In this document: positions 1-7,905 of the stretch, one piece after another
Numbering within the stretch: the stretch's first letter is position 1
Layout: each line of letters starts with the position of its first letter
Assembly (NCBI GenBank): GCA_963764365.1
Contig: CAVXSI010000012.1
Span: 7,999 to 71,998 of the forward strand
Direction of reading: 5' to 3'
Source of the DNA: VRUE01 sp963764365
Lineage (GTDB): Bacteria > Actinomycetota > Thermoleophilia > Solirubrobacterales > 70-9
Length of the DNA stretch: 64,000 bases
The notes under the pieces: model-generated
The model's input: only the letters and a program-made list of their open reading frames with translations
Database searches by the model: none
What the model was told of the DNA's origin: nothing
Translations under genes and position numbers: made by a program

Positions 1-1044
1 CAGCTCCCCGGCCGAGAGCCGCGCCTCGATCTCGCGCCGCTGCTGCGCCGTGTAGCCGCCGCGATAGGGCGCGATCCGCTCCGCCAGCTCCGGCCTGCCG
101 CGCGCCACGAGCGCCTCGCGGGCGAAGCGCTGGATCAGCTCGATCCCGCGCCGGCTTTTCAGGAAGCAGATCGTCCGCACCCCCTGGGAGACCAGCTCGG
201 CCAGCAGGTCGGCCGCCTCGGAGAGGGCCGAGCGCCGCGCCCCGGTCGCCTTGTCGATCAGCGGCGGGTTCCAGATCGCGATCTCGCGCCCGCTGCGCGG
301 CGCGCCGTCGTCGTCGATCAGCTCGAACGGCTCGCCGACCAGCCGCTCGGCCAGCTCGACCGGGTTGGCGATCGTCGCCGAGGCCAGCAGGAAGCGCGGC
401 TCGGCGCCGTAGGCCCGCGCCACCCGCCGCAGCCGCCGCAGCACGTTGGCGACGTGGGAGCCGAAGACGCCGCGGTAGGTGTGCGCCTCGTCGACCACGA
501 CCCAGCCGAGGTTGGCGAGGAAGTCGCCCCAGCCCTTGTGGTGGGGCAGCAGGCCGACGTGCAGCATGTCCGGGTTGGTGAGGACGAGGTTGTTGCGGCG
601 GCGGATCGCCGGGCGCTCCTCGCGCGGCGTGTCGCCGTCGTAGATCGCCTCGCGCAGGTTCGGCGGGCGCAGCGCCGCGAGCTTGCGTGCCTGGTCCTGG
701 GCGAGCGCCTTGGTCGGGTATAGGTAGAGCGCCCGCTGCGTCGAGTTGCGGGCGATCCCGTCGAGCACCGGCAGGTTGAAGGCGAGGCTCTTGCCCGAGG
801 CGGTGCCGCTGGTGATCACGAGATTCGAGGACGCGGCCGCCGCCAGCGCGTCGCGCTGGTGCGAGTAGAGGCGCTCGATCCCGCCGCGGCGCAGCGCCTC
901 GACCAGCCCGGGGTCGAGCGAGCGCGGCATCGCCACCGGCTGCGAGGGACGCTCCCCCTCGCTGCTCTCGGCGACGATCCGCCCGTCGCGGCGCGCCGGG
1001 TCGATCGCGATCGCCCAAGGGGTCTCGAGCAGGCTCTTAGCCAT
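1..1044 (-). CDS. DEAD/DEAH-box helicase, DUF1998/YprA-like family (partial, runs off left edge)
   Basis: This is the N-terminal 348 residues of an ATP-dependent superfamily 2 helicase; the C-terminal part lies outside the window. The ATG at 1044 is followed by a frame open to base 1. Residues about 76-83 give the Walker A motif SGTASGKS, then YPTKALAQDQ (motif Ia region), LTNPDMLH, the Walker B/DEAH motif VVVDEAHTYRG and LLASATIANP (motif III, SAT). The spelling DEAHTYRGVFGSHVANVLRR is typical of the helicase group that carries a C-terminal DUF1998 zinc-binding domain (YprA/MrfA type), some members of which act in DNA repair. The start overlaps the end of the upstream folP-like gene by 8 bases, suggesting co-transcription. 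The family is clear; the exact role is not. Confidence 0.85.
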   Translation of the reverse strand, partial: MAKSLLETPWAIAIDPARRDGRIVAESSEGERPSQPVAMPRSLDPGLVEALRRGGIERLYSHQRDALAAAASSNLVITSGTASGKSLAFNLPVLDGIARNSTQRALYLYPTKALAQDQARKLAALRPPNLREAIYDGDTPREERPAIRRRNNLVLTNPDMLHVGLLPHHKGWGDFLANLGWVVVDEAHTYRGVFGSHVANVLRRLRRVARAYGAEPRFLLASATIANPVELAERLVGEPFELIDDDGAPRSGREIAIWNPPLIDKATGARRSALSEAADLLAELVSQGVRTICFLKSRRGIELIQRFAREALVARGRPELAERIAPYRGGYTAQQRREIEARLSAGEL

Positions 1045-1931
1045 CCGAGCTCCCCTGTGACGACTTCCTCTCGCTATGCGAGAACAACTCGTCACGGCCG
1101 GCGATCCGCCCCGCTACACGCACCGCCTGCAGCGAGCTGCGGTCGTGGATCCGCAGCACGTCGGCGCCCGCCCGCACCGCCAGCGCCACGGCGGCGACCG
1201 TCCCCCACTCGCGCTCGGCTGCCGGCAGCCGCTCCTCCCAGGACCCCGCGAGCACCGCCCCGATGAAGTCCTTCCGCGACAGCGACACGTACAGCGCCGG
1301 CCCCAGCTCGCGCAGCTCGCCGAGCCGCCGCAGGATCTCCAGGTCCTGCTCGACGGTCAGGTCGAAGTCGAGGCCCGGGTCGATCGCGATCTGCTCCACC
1401 TCCACACCAAGGCCCCGAGGCCACCTCGACTCTCCCCCCCAGCCACCACTTCAGGCGGTCGACGACGTCATCGTCGTAGCGGCGCGGACGCCGCTCGACC
1501 CGCGGCGGCCCCTCGATGTGCATCAGCACGTAGCCGCAGCCGCGCTCGGCGACCAGCTCGAACATCTCCTCCGAGCCGCCGGAGATGTCGTTGATCGCCA
1601 CCGCCCCGGCGTCGAGCGCCCGCCGCGCCACCTCGACCGAGAAGGTGTCGGCGGAAACCGGCACACCCGCGCCCGCCAACCCCTCGATCGCCGGAACCAG
1701 CGCCGCGGCCTCGGCCTCCACCTCGACCGACGGCCCGGCCTTCGCCGCGACCGCGCCGACGTCGAGCATGTCGAACCCGACCCGAACCAGCTCCAACCCA
1801 TCCACAACGGCCCGCTCCGCAGTGCCACTGCGCGCGCCCTCATACATCGAGTCCGACGTCACGTTGACGATCCCCGCCGCCAAAGGCTGCTGAAGAGAGA
1901 GCGTCCGGTCGGCCAGCCGCCAGTCAGCCAT
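1037..1931 (-). pseudogene. folP: Dihydropteroate synthase-like gene (FolP family) with an apparent 1-nt frameshift
   Basis: DHPS condenses p-aminobenzoate with dihydropterin pyrophosphate in folate synthesis. The ATG at 1931 is preceded by GGGAGGAG at good spacing. The first frame reads AAGIVNVTSDSM, SADTFSVEVARRALDAGA, AINDISGGSEEM and VLMHIEGPPR, all DHPS landmarks. Near 1418 homology switches to another frame, which continues VEVEQIAIDPGLDFDLT and LYVSLSRKDFIGAVL (the SRK phosphate-binding motif) to the stop at 1037. Leaving out A1418 would give VEVARGLGVEVEQIAIDPG in one frame, so this looks like a single inserted base. It may be a real lesion or a sequencing error. The usual GGESTRPG segment is replaced by DVGAVAAKAGPSV, so this is a divergent DHPS even without the frameshift. 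It lies upstream of the helicase gene in the same direction. Confidence 0.75.
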
Positions 1932-1995
1932 TCCGCTCCTCCCCCGGGAGCGCATCGTCCCTGACAGGTTCACCCGGCTACCGTAGCGACCGACG

Positions 1996-2811
1996 ATGCC
2001 GCTGCGATGCGTCTACACCGACCTCGACGGCACCCTGCTCGGGCAGGGCAGCTCGCTGTTCCGCGACGCCGAGGGCGGCTTCTCGCTCGCCCAGGCCCGC
2101 GGCCTCGAGGCCTGCCACCGGGCTGGTGTCGAGGTGACGATCATGTCCGGGCGCCGCGAGCCGCAGGTCCACGAGGCGGCCCGCCTGATGGGCCAGGCCT
2201 CCTACATCTACGAGGCCGGCTGCGCCTTCGCGATCGACGGCGAGACGACGCTGCTGACCGGCGGCCTCGTCCCCGACGAGGAGGGGACCGTCTACGAAAA
2301 GATCGAGCGGCGCGGCATCCCGAAGGCGCTGTTCGAGCACTTCGAGGGGCGGCTCGAGTACCACGCGCCCTGGCACCACGACCGCGTCCTCTCCCACCTG
2401 TTCCGCGGCAAGGTCGACGTCGAGGAGGCCAACCGGCTGCTCGAGGCCCGCGGCGACACCGACCTGCGGCTGCTCGACAACGGCGCGATCGGCCGCGAGA
2501 TGGCGGCGATCGACGGCCCGACCCACGCCTACCACCTGGTGCCGAAGCTGGTCAGCAAGGCCAACGCGGTCGCCGCCCACGCCCGCGCCCGCGGCTACGA
2601 CCCGGCCGACTGCATCGCCGTCGGCGACTCGGTCGAGGATCTCGAGGTCGCCGCCGCGGTCGGCCGCTTCTTCGTCGTCGCCAACGGCCCCGAGCGCGAC
2701 CCCGGCCTGCGTGCCGCGCTCGCCGCCTGGGACAACGCCACCGTCACCGAGGGGGCGATGGGCGACGGCTTCTACGAGGCGATCGTCTCGACGCTGATGG
2801 AAGGACGCTGA
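1996..2811 (+). CDS. HAD-IIB family sugar-phosphate phosphatase-like hydrolase
   Basis: The 271-aa protein is a haloacid dehalogenase-superfamily phosphatase. Motif I is YTDLDGTLLG at residues 7-16 (nucleophile Asp of DxDGT), motif II is the Ser in TIMSGRR, a Lys (KLVSKANAV) serves as motif III, and motif IV is AVGDSVEDLEVA. The region between motifs II and III fits a C2-type (IIB) cap, as in mannosyl-3-phosphoglycerate and sucrose-phosphate phosphatases. The substrate cannot be told. The start follows the divergent folP-like start by about 65 bases. The 3' end overlaps the convergent iron permease by about 40 bases. Confidence 0.85.
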   Translation: MPLRCVYTDLDGTLLGQGSSLFRDAEGGFSLAQARGLEACHRAGVEVTIMSGRREPQVHEAARLMGQASYIYEAGCAFAIDGETTLLTGGLVPDEEGTVYEKIERRGIPKALFEHFEGRLEYHAPWHHDRVLSHLFRGKVDVEEANRLLEARGDTDLRLLDNGAIGREMAAIDGPTHAYHLVPKLVSKANAVAAHARARGYDPADCIAVGDSVEDLEVAAAVGRFFVVANGPERDPGLRAALAAWDNATVTEGAMGDGFYEAIVSTLMEGR

Positions 2812-3816
2812 GCGGGCTGCCGGCGCGGCGGCGCATCGGGCCGCTGCGCCACCCGCTCGCCCCGGGCCCGCGGCCGCTTCACCTTCACGTACTCGGCCCC
2901 GTAGTAGGACCCGATCACCAGCGCCGCCGCCAGCAGCTGCGCGGCCAGGCCCTCGACGGTCGGGAAGACGGCGAACCAGAGGCCGACCCAGCCAGGTATC
3001 GAGAGTGGGATCGTCGTCGTCGGCAGCCAGCCGGCCAGCTGCATCTCCTGGACGCTCTCGCCGACCATCACGATCAGCACCACGCCGAGCAGGACGCCGG
3101 TCACCACCAGCATCCGCTTGTAGTTGAGGTGGCGGTGGGCGAGGAAGGTGAGGACGCCGACCGCGGCGGTCAGCGACAGCCCCAGCGCCGCCCCCTCCAG
3201 CACCGCCGTGGCGCCGTAGGCGAGCCGCAGGTTCTGCAGGAAGAGGACGACCTCGAAGCCCTCGCGGTAGACGGAGGTGAAGCCGAGCAGGATCAGGCCG
3301 AGGATCGTCGCCCGCTTGGAGTCGATCCCCGCCCGGTCGAGGATCCGCCGCCGGCGCTTGTGATGGTTTGAGATCCAGCCGGTCCAGTAGACGCGGTGGA
3401 AGAACCAGTTCATGACGACCAGCAGGACGATCACCGCCAGCAGCCCGGTGGCCGCCTGCAGGGCCAGCCCCCCTCCCCCGAGCCGGCCGAGCACCCAGAC
3501 GGCGGCGAACCAGGTGACCAGGGTCGCGGCGAAGCCGGCGCCGGCGCCGGCGCCCGTCGGCTTGCGGTAGACGGAGTTCGACCCGGCCATGCTGGCGGTG
3601 ACCGCGGCGAGGACGAGGATCGTCTCCAGGCCCTCGCGGAAAACGAGCAGGCCGCTGTCGAAGACGACGGCGCCATGGCCGAGCCGGGCCGAGGACCCGC
3701 CAGGGTCGGGGACCCCGCCATGGGCGTCGAGGGCGCTCCAGGCGAGCAGACCCGCGAACAGGCCGATCAGATAGAGCGGCCAGCGCCTGCTGCAGCGATT
3801 GCCCGACGGCAGTCAT
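2772..3816 (-). CDS. FTR1-family iron permease, apparently frameshifted near its start
   Basis: FTR1 proteins are multi-TM permeases that use REGxE motifs to move iron across the membrane. The C-terminal 272 residues (from an internal Met at 3590) carry YREGFEVVLFLQN, and several hydrophobic segments are visible. The same frame continues upstream of 3590 with WPLYLIGLFAGLLAWSAL (a first TM helix) and VFREGLETILVL (the first REGLE motif), but meets a stop at 3813-3815 with no ATG, GTG or TTG in between. An ATG at 3816 in the neighbouring frame reads MTAVGQSLQQ. Dropping one G near 3786-3787 joins it to RWPLYLIGLF. I therefore annotate the whole span with a probable 1-nt frameshift; a CTG start is the alternative. 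A 14-bp palindrome lies 7 bases upstream of the ATG. Confidence 0.75.
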
Positions 3817-3822
3817 TGCCGA

Positions 3823-3836
3823 TTAGGGTACCCTAA
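3823..3836. promoter_or_regulatory. Palindromic operator, probable DtxR/MntR-family binding site
   Basis: TTAGGGTACCCTAA is a perfect 14-bp palindrome between the divergent iron permease (ATG 3816) and the DtxR-type regulator (ATG 3875). It has the TTAGG...CCTAA ends of actinobacterial iron boxes but a shorter centre than the 19-bp DtxR/IdeR consensus. Its position suggests metal-dependent repression of the permease and autoregulation. The binding protein is inferred from adjacency. Confidence 0.7.
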
Positions 3837-3874
3837 GTCAGATCGCGCGACCCGCTGTGTCTAGTATCGCCGCG

Positions 3875-4582
3875 ATGGAGCAGGCGACGGTCGCGGAGCA
3901 GGAGTACCTGGAGAGCATGTTCTGGCTGGAGGAGGCCGGGCTGCCGATGACCGGCGCCAACATCGCCCGCGCGATGCAGCTCTCGCCGCCGACCGTGCAC
4001 GAGATGGTCGGACGCCTGATCGACGACGGCTACGTCGAGCGCAACGCCGACAAATCGCTCGCCTTCACCGAGTCCGGCCGCAAGCACGCCAGCCACATCG
4101 TCCGCCGGCACCGGATGATCGAGCGCTTCCTCACCGACGTGCTCGGCATCCCCTGGGACGAGGTCCACGAGGAGGCCGAGCGGATCGAGCACGCGATGTC
4201 GCCGGTGCTGGAGGAGCGGATGCGGGCGGCGATCGGCGACGCCACCACCTGCCCGCACGGGCACCCGATCGTCGAGGGCGCCCGCGAGCGCGGCGCCCTG
4301 CTGGCCGACGTCGAGGTCGGCGCCAAGGTCGTCGTCCTGCGCTTCGAGAACGAGGCCGAGGAGCTGCTGCACTACCTGAAAGCGGCCGGCCTCGAGCCGG
4401 GGCTGGAGGGCGAGGTCGAGAGCTCCGACGCGGAGGCCGTGACCGTCGTCTCGACCACCGGCTCGCACCGGGTCAGCCACAGCGTCGCCGAGACCGTCTC
4501 GGTCCGCGCCGACCCGGCGCCGCCGCCGCGGGCGGCGATCCCCGACCAGCTGGTGCTGTCGAGCGACCGCTACGGCCGCTGA
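3875..4582 (+). CDS. DtxR/MntR-family metal-dependent transcriptional regulator
   Basis: A 235-aa metalloregulator that binds DNA when loaded with Fe2+ or Mn2+. It has an N-terminal winged helix (MTGANIARAMQLSPPTVHEMVGRLIDDGYVER), a dimerisation/metal domain with HRMIERFLTDVLG and VHEEAERIEHAMSP, and a C-terminal FeoA/SH3-like domain. ATG 3875 gives the typical MEQATVAEQEYLE start; a GTG at 3857 is the alternative. By alignment from memory, the DtxR ligand Cys102 corresponds to Glu (EEAERIEH) and Met10 to Glu (AEQEYLE). That is closer to the acidic MntR set, although the neighbour is an iron permease. Metal choice is therefore open. It is divergent from the permease across the palindromic operator. 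Confidence 0.88.
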   Translation: MEQATVAEQEYLESMFWLEEAGLPMTGANIARAMQLSPPTVHEMVGRLIDDGYVERNADKSLAFTESGRKHASHIVRRHRMIERFLTDVLGIPWDEVHEEAERIEHAMSPVLEERMRAAIGDATTCPHGHPIVEGARERGALLADVEVGAKVVVLRFENEAEELLHYLKAAGLEPGLEGEVESSDAEAVTVVSTTGSHRVSHSVAETVSVRADPAPPPRAAIPDQLVLSSDRYGR

Positions 4583-4676
4583 GGCCACGCAACCGGCGCC
4601 TGGCGGCGTCCTCGGTCGCTCACGTGCAGAGCACGCTCGCTCCCTGCGTCCTGGCCATGCTTGGTTGCGTGGCCTC
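4581..4676. repeat. Palindromic intergenic repeat, family P3 (copy a)
   Basis: It lies between two convergent genes and touches both stop codons. The outer arms GAGGCCACGCAACC and GGTTGCGTGGCCTC are perfect complements. Inside are the family cores GGCGTCCTCGG and CCCTGCGTCCT, flanking a hairpin CGTGC-AGA-GCACG. Related copies are at 8791, 20481 and 46970, with different but still complementary arms and hairpins. It may act as a bidirectional terminator. Confidence 0.75.
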
Positions 4677-5778
4677 AGGCCGGTGACGCTGCGCGCACCC
4701 GCTCCAGTGCCCGGGCGATCCGGGCGACGCCCTCGGGAATCCGCTCCGGCGGCACGCTGGCGAAGGAGAGGCGGAGGCTGTTCGAGCCGCCGTCGATCAT
4801 GAAGTCCGGGCCGGCGACGAAGGCGACTCCCTCGGCCTTGGCCTCGGCCAGCAGCGCCGGCGTGTCGGTGCCCTCGTCGAGGTCGAGCCAGAGGAAGTAG
4901 CCGCCACCGGGGACGACGAACCTGGCCTCGGGAATCTGCTCGCCGAGCGCCTCGACCAGGGCGTCGCGGCGCTCGCGCAGGGCGCCCTTGACGAACTCGA
5001 TGTTGCGGTCGAGGCCGCCGGAGCGGCAGAGCTCGAGCACGACCGCCTCGGCCAGCATGTTGGGCGAGATGTAGGTCTCGTTGGCCCGCCTGGCGAGCTG
5101 CGCGATCTCCGCCGCCGGCCCGGCCAGGTAGCCGACCCTGACCCCGGGGCTGACCGTCTTCGAGAAGGAGGAGGCGTGGACGACCCGGTCGGCGGAGTCG
5201 ATCGAGAGCATCGTCTCCAGCGCCTCGCCCTCGAAGGGCAGCTCGCGGTAGGGGTCGTCCTCGAAGATCCAGAAGCCGTGCTCGGCGGCCAGCTCGACCA
5301 GCCGCGCCCGCTTCTCGGCCGAGAGCGTGCAGCCGGCCGGGTTATGGAAGTTGGGGATCACGTGAGCCAACTTCAGCGGCCCCTCGTCGAGCGCCGCTTC
5401 GAGCCGGCCCACGTCCAACCCGTCGGCCTCGAGCCGCACCGGCACCAGTTCGACCCCGAGGCGCTGCAGCATCAGCAGCGTGCGGTCGTAGGTCGGCTGC
5501 TCGACGACGACCCGATCGCCGGGCTCGAGCAGGTGCTCGAACAGCATCCAGCCGGCCTCCAGCGAGCCGTTGGCGATCATCACCTGGCCGTCCTCGAGCC
5601 CGCCATGACGCTCGGCGACCCACCGGCAGAGGGCCGGGTGGCCGATTCCGGTCCCGTAGGAGAGCGCCCGTTCCCAGTCCTCGGCCAGGGCGACGCCCGC
5701 CGCCTCCCGCACCGCCTCGCGGGGCAGGATGTCGGCGCTGGGGGCGCCGCGCGCGAAAGAGATCGTCTTCGAGTCCAT
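4675..5778 (-). CDS. PLP-dependent aminotransferase, class I/II (2-aminoadipate/LysN-like)
   Basis: A 367-aa fold-type I aminotransferase that transfers amino groups through pyridoxal phosphate. Visible landmarks are NFHNPAGCTLS (the NPxG loop), FEDDPYRELPF (Asp that contacts the PLP ring nitrogen) and SSFSKTVSPGVRVGYLAGP, whose Lys forms the Schiff base. The overall pattern matches the group with LysN and MocR-type C-terminal domains, but no N-terminal GntR helix-turn-helix is present, so it is a stand-alone enzyme. ATG 5778 is preferred to the upstream TTG at 5796. It is convergent with the DtxR-type gene. Substrate unknown. Confidence 0.85.
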   Translation of the reverse strand: MDSKTISFARGAPSADILPREAVREAAGVALAEDWERALSYGTGIGHPALCRWVAERHGGLEDGQVMIANGSLEAGWMLFEHLLEPGDRVVVEQPTYDRTLLMLQRLGVELVPVRLEADGLDVGRLEAALDEGPLKLAHVIPNFHNPAGCTLSAEKRARLVELAAEHGFWIFEDDPYRELPFEGEALETMLSIDSADRVVHASSFSKTVSPGVRVGYLAGPAAEIAQLARRANETYISPNMLAEAVVLELCRSGGLDRNIEFVKGALRERRDALVEALGEQIPEARFVVPGGGYFLWLDLDEGTDTPALLAEAKAEGVAFVAGPDFMIDGGSNSLRLSFASVPPERIPEGVARIARALERVRAASPA

Positions 5779-5821
5779 CGCCGCCGAGCCTAGCAACGGC
5801 GGCGGGCTTGGAGCCAGGCTC

Positions 5822-7462
5822 TCAGTGCGGCAGGATCAGCTTCACCTTGCGCCGCTTCAACGTCACCTGGCCGGTCGGGTCGGTCGCGATCACCGAGGCG
5901 ATCAGCGTCGCCTTGCCACCCTGCCGCAGAACGCGCCTGGCGGCGCGCCGGCGGCCCTTCGGCAGCTTCATCCGCAGGTGGCGCCAGGCGCGCGTCTGGC
6001 GTTCCATCCGCGTCCCGGGCAGGTGCAGGTTGCGCCGCAGCTTCCGGCCACCGCGCTCGACCACCGTGACCAGCACCCCGCCGGCGCGGACGCCGCAGGC
6101 TTCGCGGGGGCAGCGGCTGAAGACGTTGGCGTGGCCGCCCACACGCTGCTTCCCGCCGCCGCGCAGCTTCACCGCCGGCCCGCGCTCGTTGACGACGACG
6201 ATCGGCACCGTGTAGACGGCCGCCGCGGAGCCGTTGCAGGAGACGGTCTGGCCGGTGAAGACCTGTTCGGTCGCGCAGCCTTCGTCGTCGGTGACCGACA
6301 GCGTCGCCAGGTATTGACCGGGCTTGCGGTAGCGATGGACGCGCGTCTGCGCGGTCCCTTCGACGTGGCCGCCGTCGCCGAAGCTCCAGGCGTACTTGGC
6401 GATCTGCCCGTCGGCGTCGGACGAGGCGGCGCCGTGGAAGGTCAGCCGCTGCTTCGCCCGGCGGCGGTCGGGGGAGACCCAGAACGAGGCGATCGGGCCC
6501 TGGTCGGGGACGAAGGCGACGCCGGTCGGCTTCGAGTTGACCCCGACCGACCCGACGGCCGCGTTGCGGGTCGCGTCGAGCACGCCGACCGAAGAGCCGG
6601 TCCCGTCGCTGACGTAGCCCTGCAGCCCGTTCGGCTCGATCGCGATCCCGGTCGCGCCGGGGAAGCCGCCGATCGGCGTGCTCAGCGGCACGTCGAGAGC
6701 GGTGTCGACCGGGATCACCGCGCCGAGCGACGGCAACGCCGTGTAGGCGGTCGTGCCGTTCGGGCCGATCGCGATCCCGGCCGGGTCGGCGCCGACTCCG
6801 ATCGGCAGTCCGACCAGGTCGCGGGTGGCCGGGTTGATGGCGCTGATCGAGGCGGATTCCGGGTTGGTGACGAAGGCACGGCCCCCGCGCGGGCCGATCG
6901 CCAGCCGCGAGTGCGGGGTGGGATCGTTGTTGATCGCCCCGACCACCGAGAAGCCGTAGCTGTCGATGATCGAGATGCCGCCGCCGCGCTGGGCGACGTA
7001 GGCGAAGCGGGCGTCGGGCGCGATCGCGATCCCTTCCGGTTCCTTGCCGACGACGATATTGGCGGTCACCGACAGCGTCGTCGTGCCGATCGCCGAGACG
7101 GTGTCGTCGCCGAAGTTGGAGACCAACGCGTACAGCCCGTTCGGCGCGATCGCGATCCCGCTCGGTTCCTTGCCGACCTGGACGTCGGCGATCACCGACA
7201 GCGTCGCGACGCTGATCACCGAGACGGAATTCGACCCCCTGTTGACCACGTAGGCCCGCGTCCCGTCGGGCGTCACCGCCACGTCCACCGGTTCCTCGCC
7301 GACGACCACGTTCGCCAGCACCGAGTTGGTCCCGGTATCGACCACCGAAACCGTCCCACTGCCGGCATTGGTGACAAATGCATCACGAGCCAGCGCACTC
7401 CCAGAGCACGCCAGAACTCCCACAGCTGCCACCAATGCGGCGAATATCCCACGCCTGACCAC
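5822..7462 (-). CDS. Secreted YVTN/YncE-like beta-propeller protein with a PKD domain
   Basis: A 546-aa exported protein. The GTG at 7462 follows AAGGGAG and begins VVRRGIFAALVAAVGVLA, a signal peptide ending near ALA. Residues about 30-330 hold some seven repeats of the form VVGxEPxGIAIAPDG...AYVxN, typical of 40-residue YVTN propeller blades. A PKD domain follows, with DGQIAKYAWSFGDGG and HRYRKPGQYLATLSVTDD. The C-terminal 120 residues are basic (RRKVKLILPH end). It probably acts at the cell surface in binding or adhesion. No catalytic site is visible. Its long upstream region carries an unusual inverted-repeat structure (7593-7884). Confidence 0.8.
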   Translation of the reverse strand: MVRRGIFAALVAAVGVLACSGSALARDAFVTNAGSGTVSVVDTGTNSVLANVVVGEEPVDVAVTPDGTRAYVVNRGSNSVSVISVATLSVIADVQVGKEPSGIAIAPNGLYALVSNFGDDTVSAIGTTTLSVTANIVVGKEPEGIAIAPDARFAYVAQRGGGISIIDSYGFSVVGAINNDPTPHSRLAIGPRGGRAFVTNPESASISAINPATRDLVGLPIGVGADPAGIAIGPNGTTAYTALPSLGAVIPVDTALDVPLSTPIGGFPGATGIAIEPNGLQGYVSDGTGSSVGVLDATRNAAVGSVGVNSKPTGVAFVPDQGPIASFWVSPDRRRAKQRLTFHGAASSDADGQIAKYAWSFGDGGHVEGTAQTRVHRYRKPGQYLATLSVTDDEGCATEQVFTGQTVSCNGSAAAVYTVPIVVVNERGPAVKLRGGGKQRVGGHANVFSRCPREACGVRAGGVLVTVVERGGRKLRRNLHLPGTRMERQTRAWRHLRMKLPKGRRRAARRVLRQGGKATLIASVIATDPTGQVTLKRRKVKLILPH

Positions 7463-7905
7463 GGATCTCCCTTCGCTAGCTCGCGACCGGTCCCTCTCTG
7501 TGACACGCCAGCCCCCGAAGAGTTGCAGTCGTTCGCCCAAGCGGAGGTCCGGCGGCTGGCGTCCGGAAGGTCCGGCGGCTGGCGTCCCGAGAGAAGAGCG
7601 TCGGGTAGGGGTGGAGCGTCTTGTACTTTTTCGCCCGACCACGTCGGCGAGAGACGCCCCGCGCCCGGCGAAAAAGTTAAGGACCTATCCCGAAAGGCGA
7701 TCCGCACACGTCTGGATACGGCGGCAGGACACGGCGCGGATGCGGCCCCTCGCGAATCGGCCAAATGGCGCTGCCATGCGGCATTCCGCGCCGTGACCGC
7801 CCCGCTTGGTCCTGGACGCGTCGCCAAGCCGCGCACGCGGTTTTCGGATAGGACTCTAAGCGGAACCCCTACCCGACGCTCTTCCCCGCCGCCGGCCGTC
7901 AGCCG
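7463..7905. other. 443-bp non-coding region between sucD and the YVTN/PKD gene
   Basis: No convincing gene is seen on either strand. It contains a 23-bp-period direct repeat (GGTCCGGCGGCTGGCGTCC at about 7546 and 7569) and the long inverted-repeat element described separately. Sucd ends just left of the right boundary of this region in the leftward direction, so promoters for the YVTN/PKD gene should lie here. Confidence 0.6.
7593..7884. repeat. 292-bp element bounded by 20-bp perfect inverted repeats
   Basis: GAAGAGCGTCGGGTAGGGGT at 7593-7612 is repeated as its exact complement at 7865-7884. Inside, GTACTTTTTCGCC near 7626 pairs with GGCGAAAAAGTT near 7668. ACCTATCCCGAAA near 7684 faces TTTTCGGATAGGACTC near 7841. 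The nested pairing resembles a miniature inverted-repeat element or a long structured leader. No transposase is present. Confidence 0.55.
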
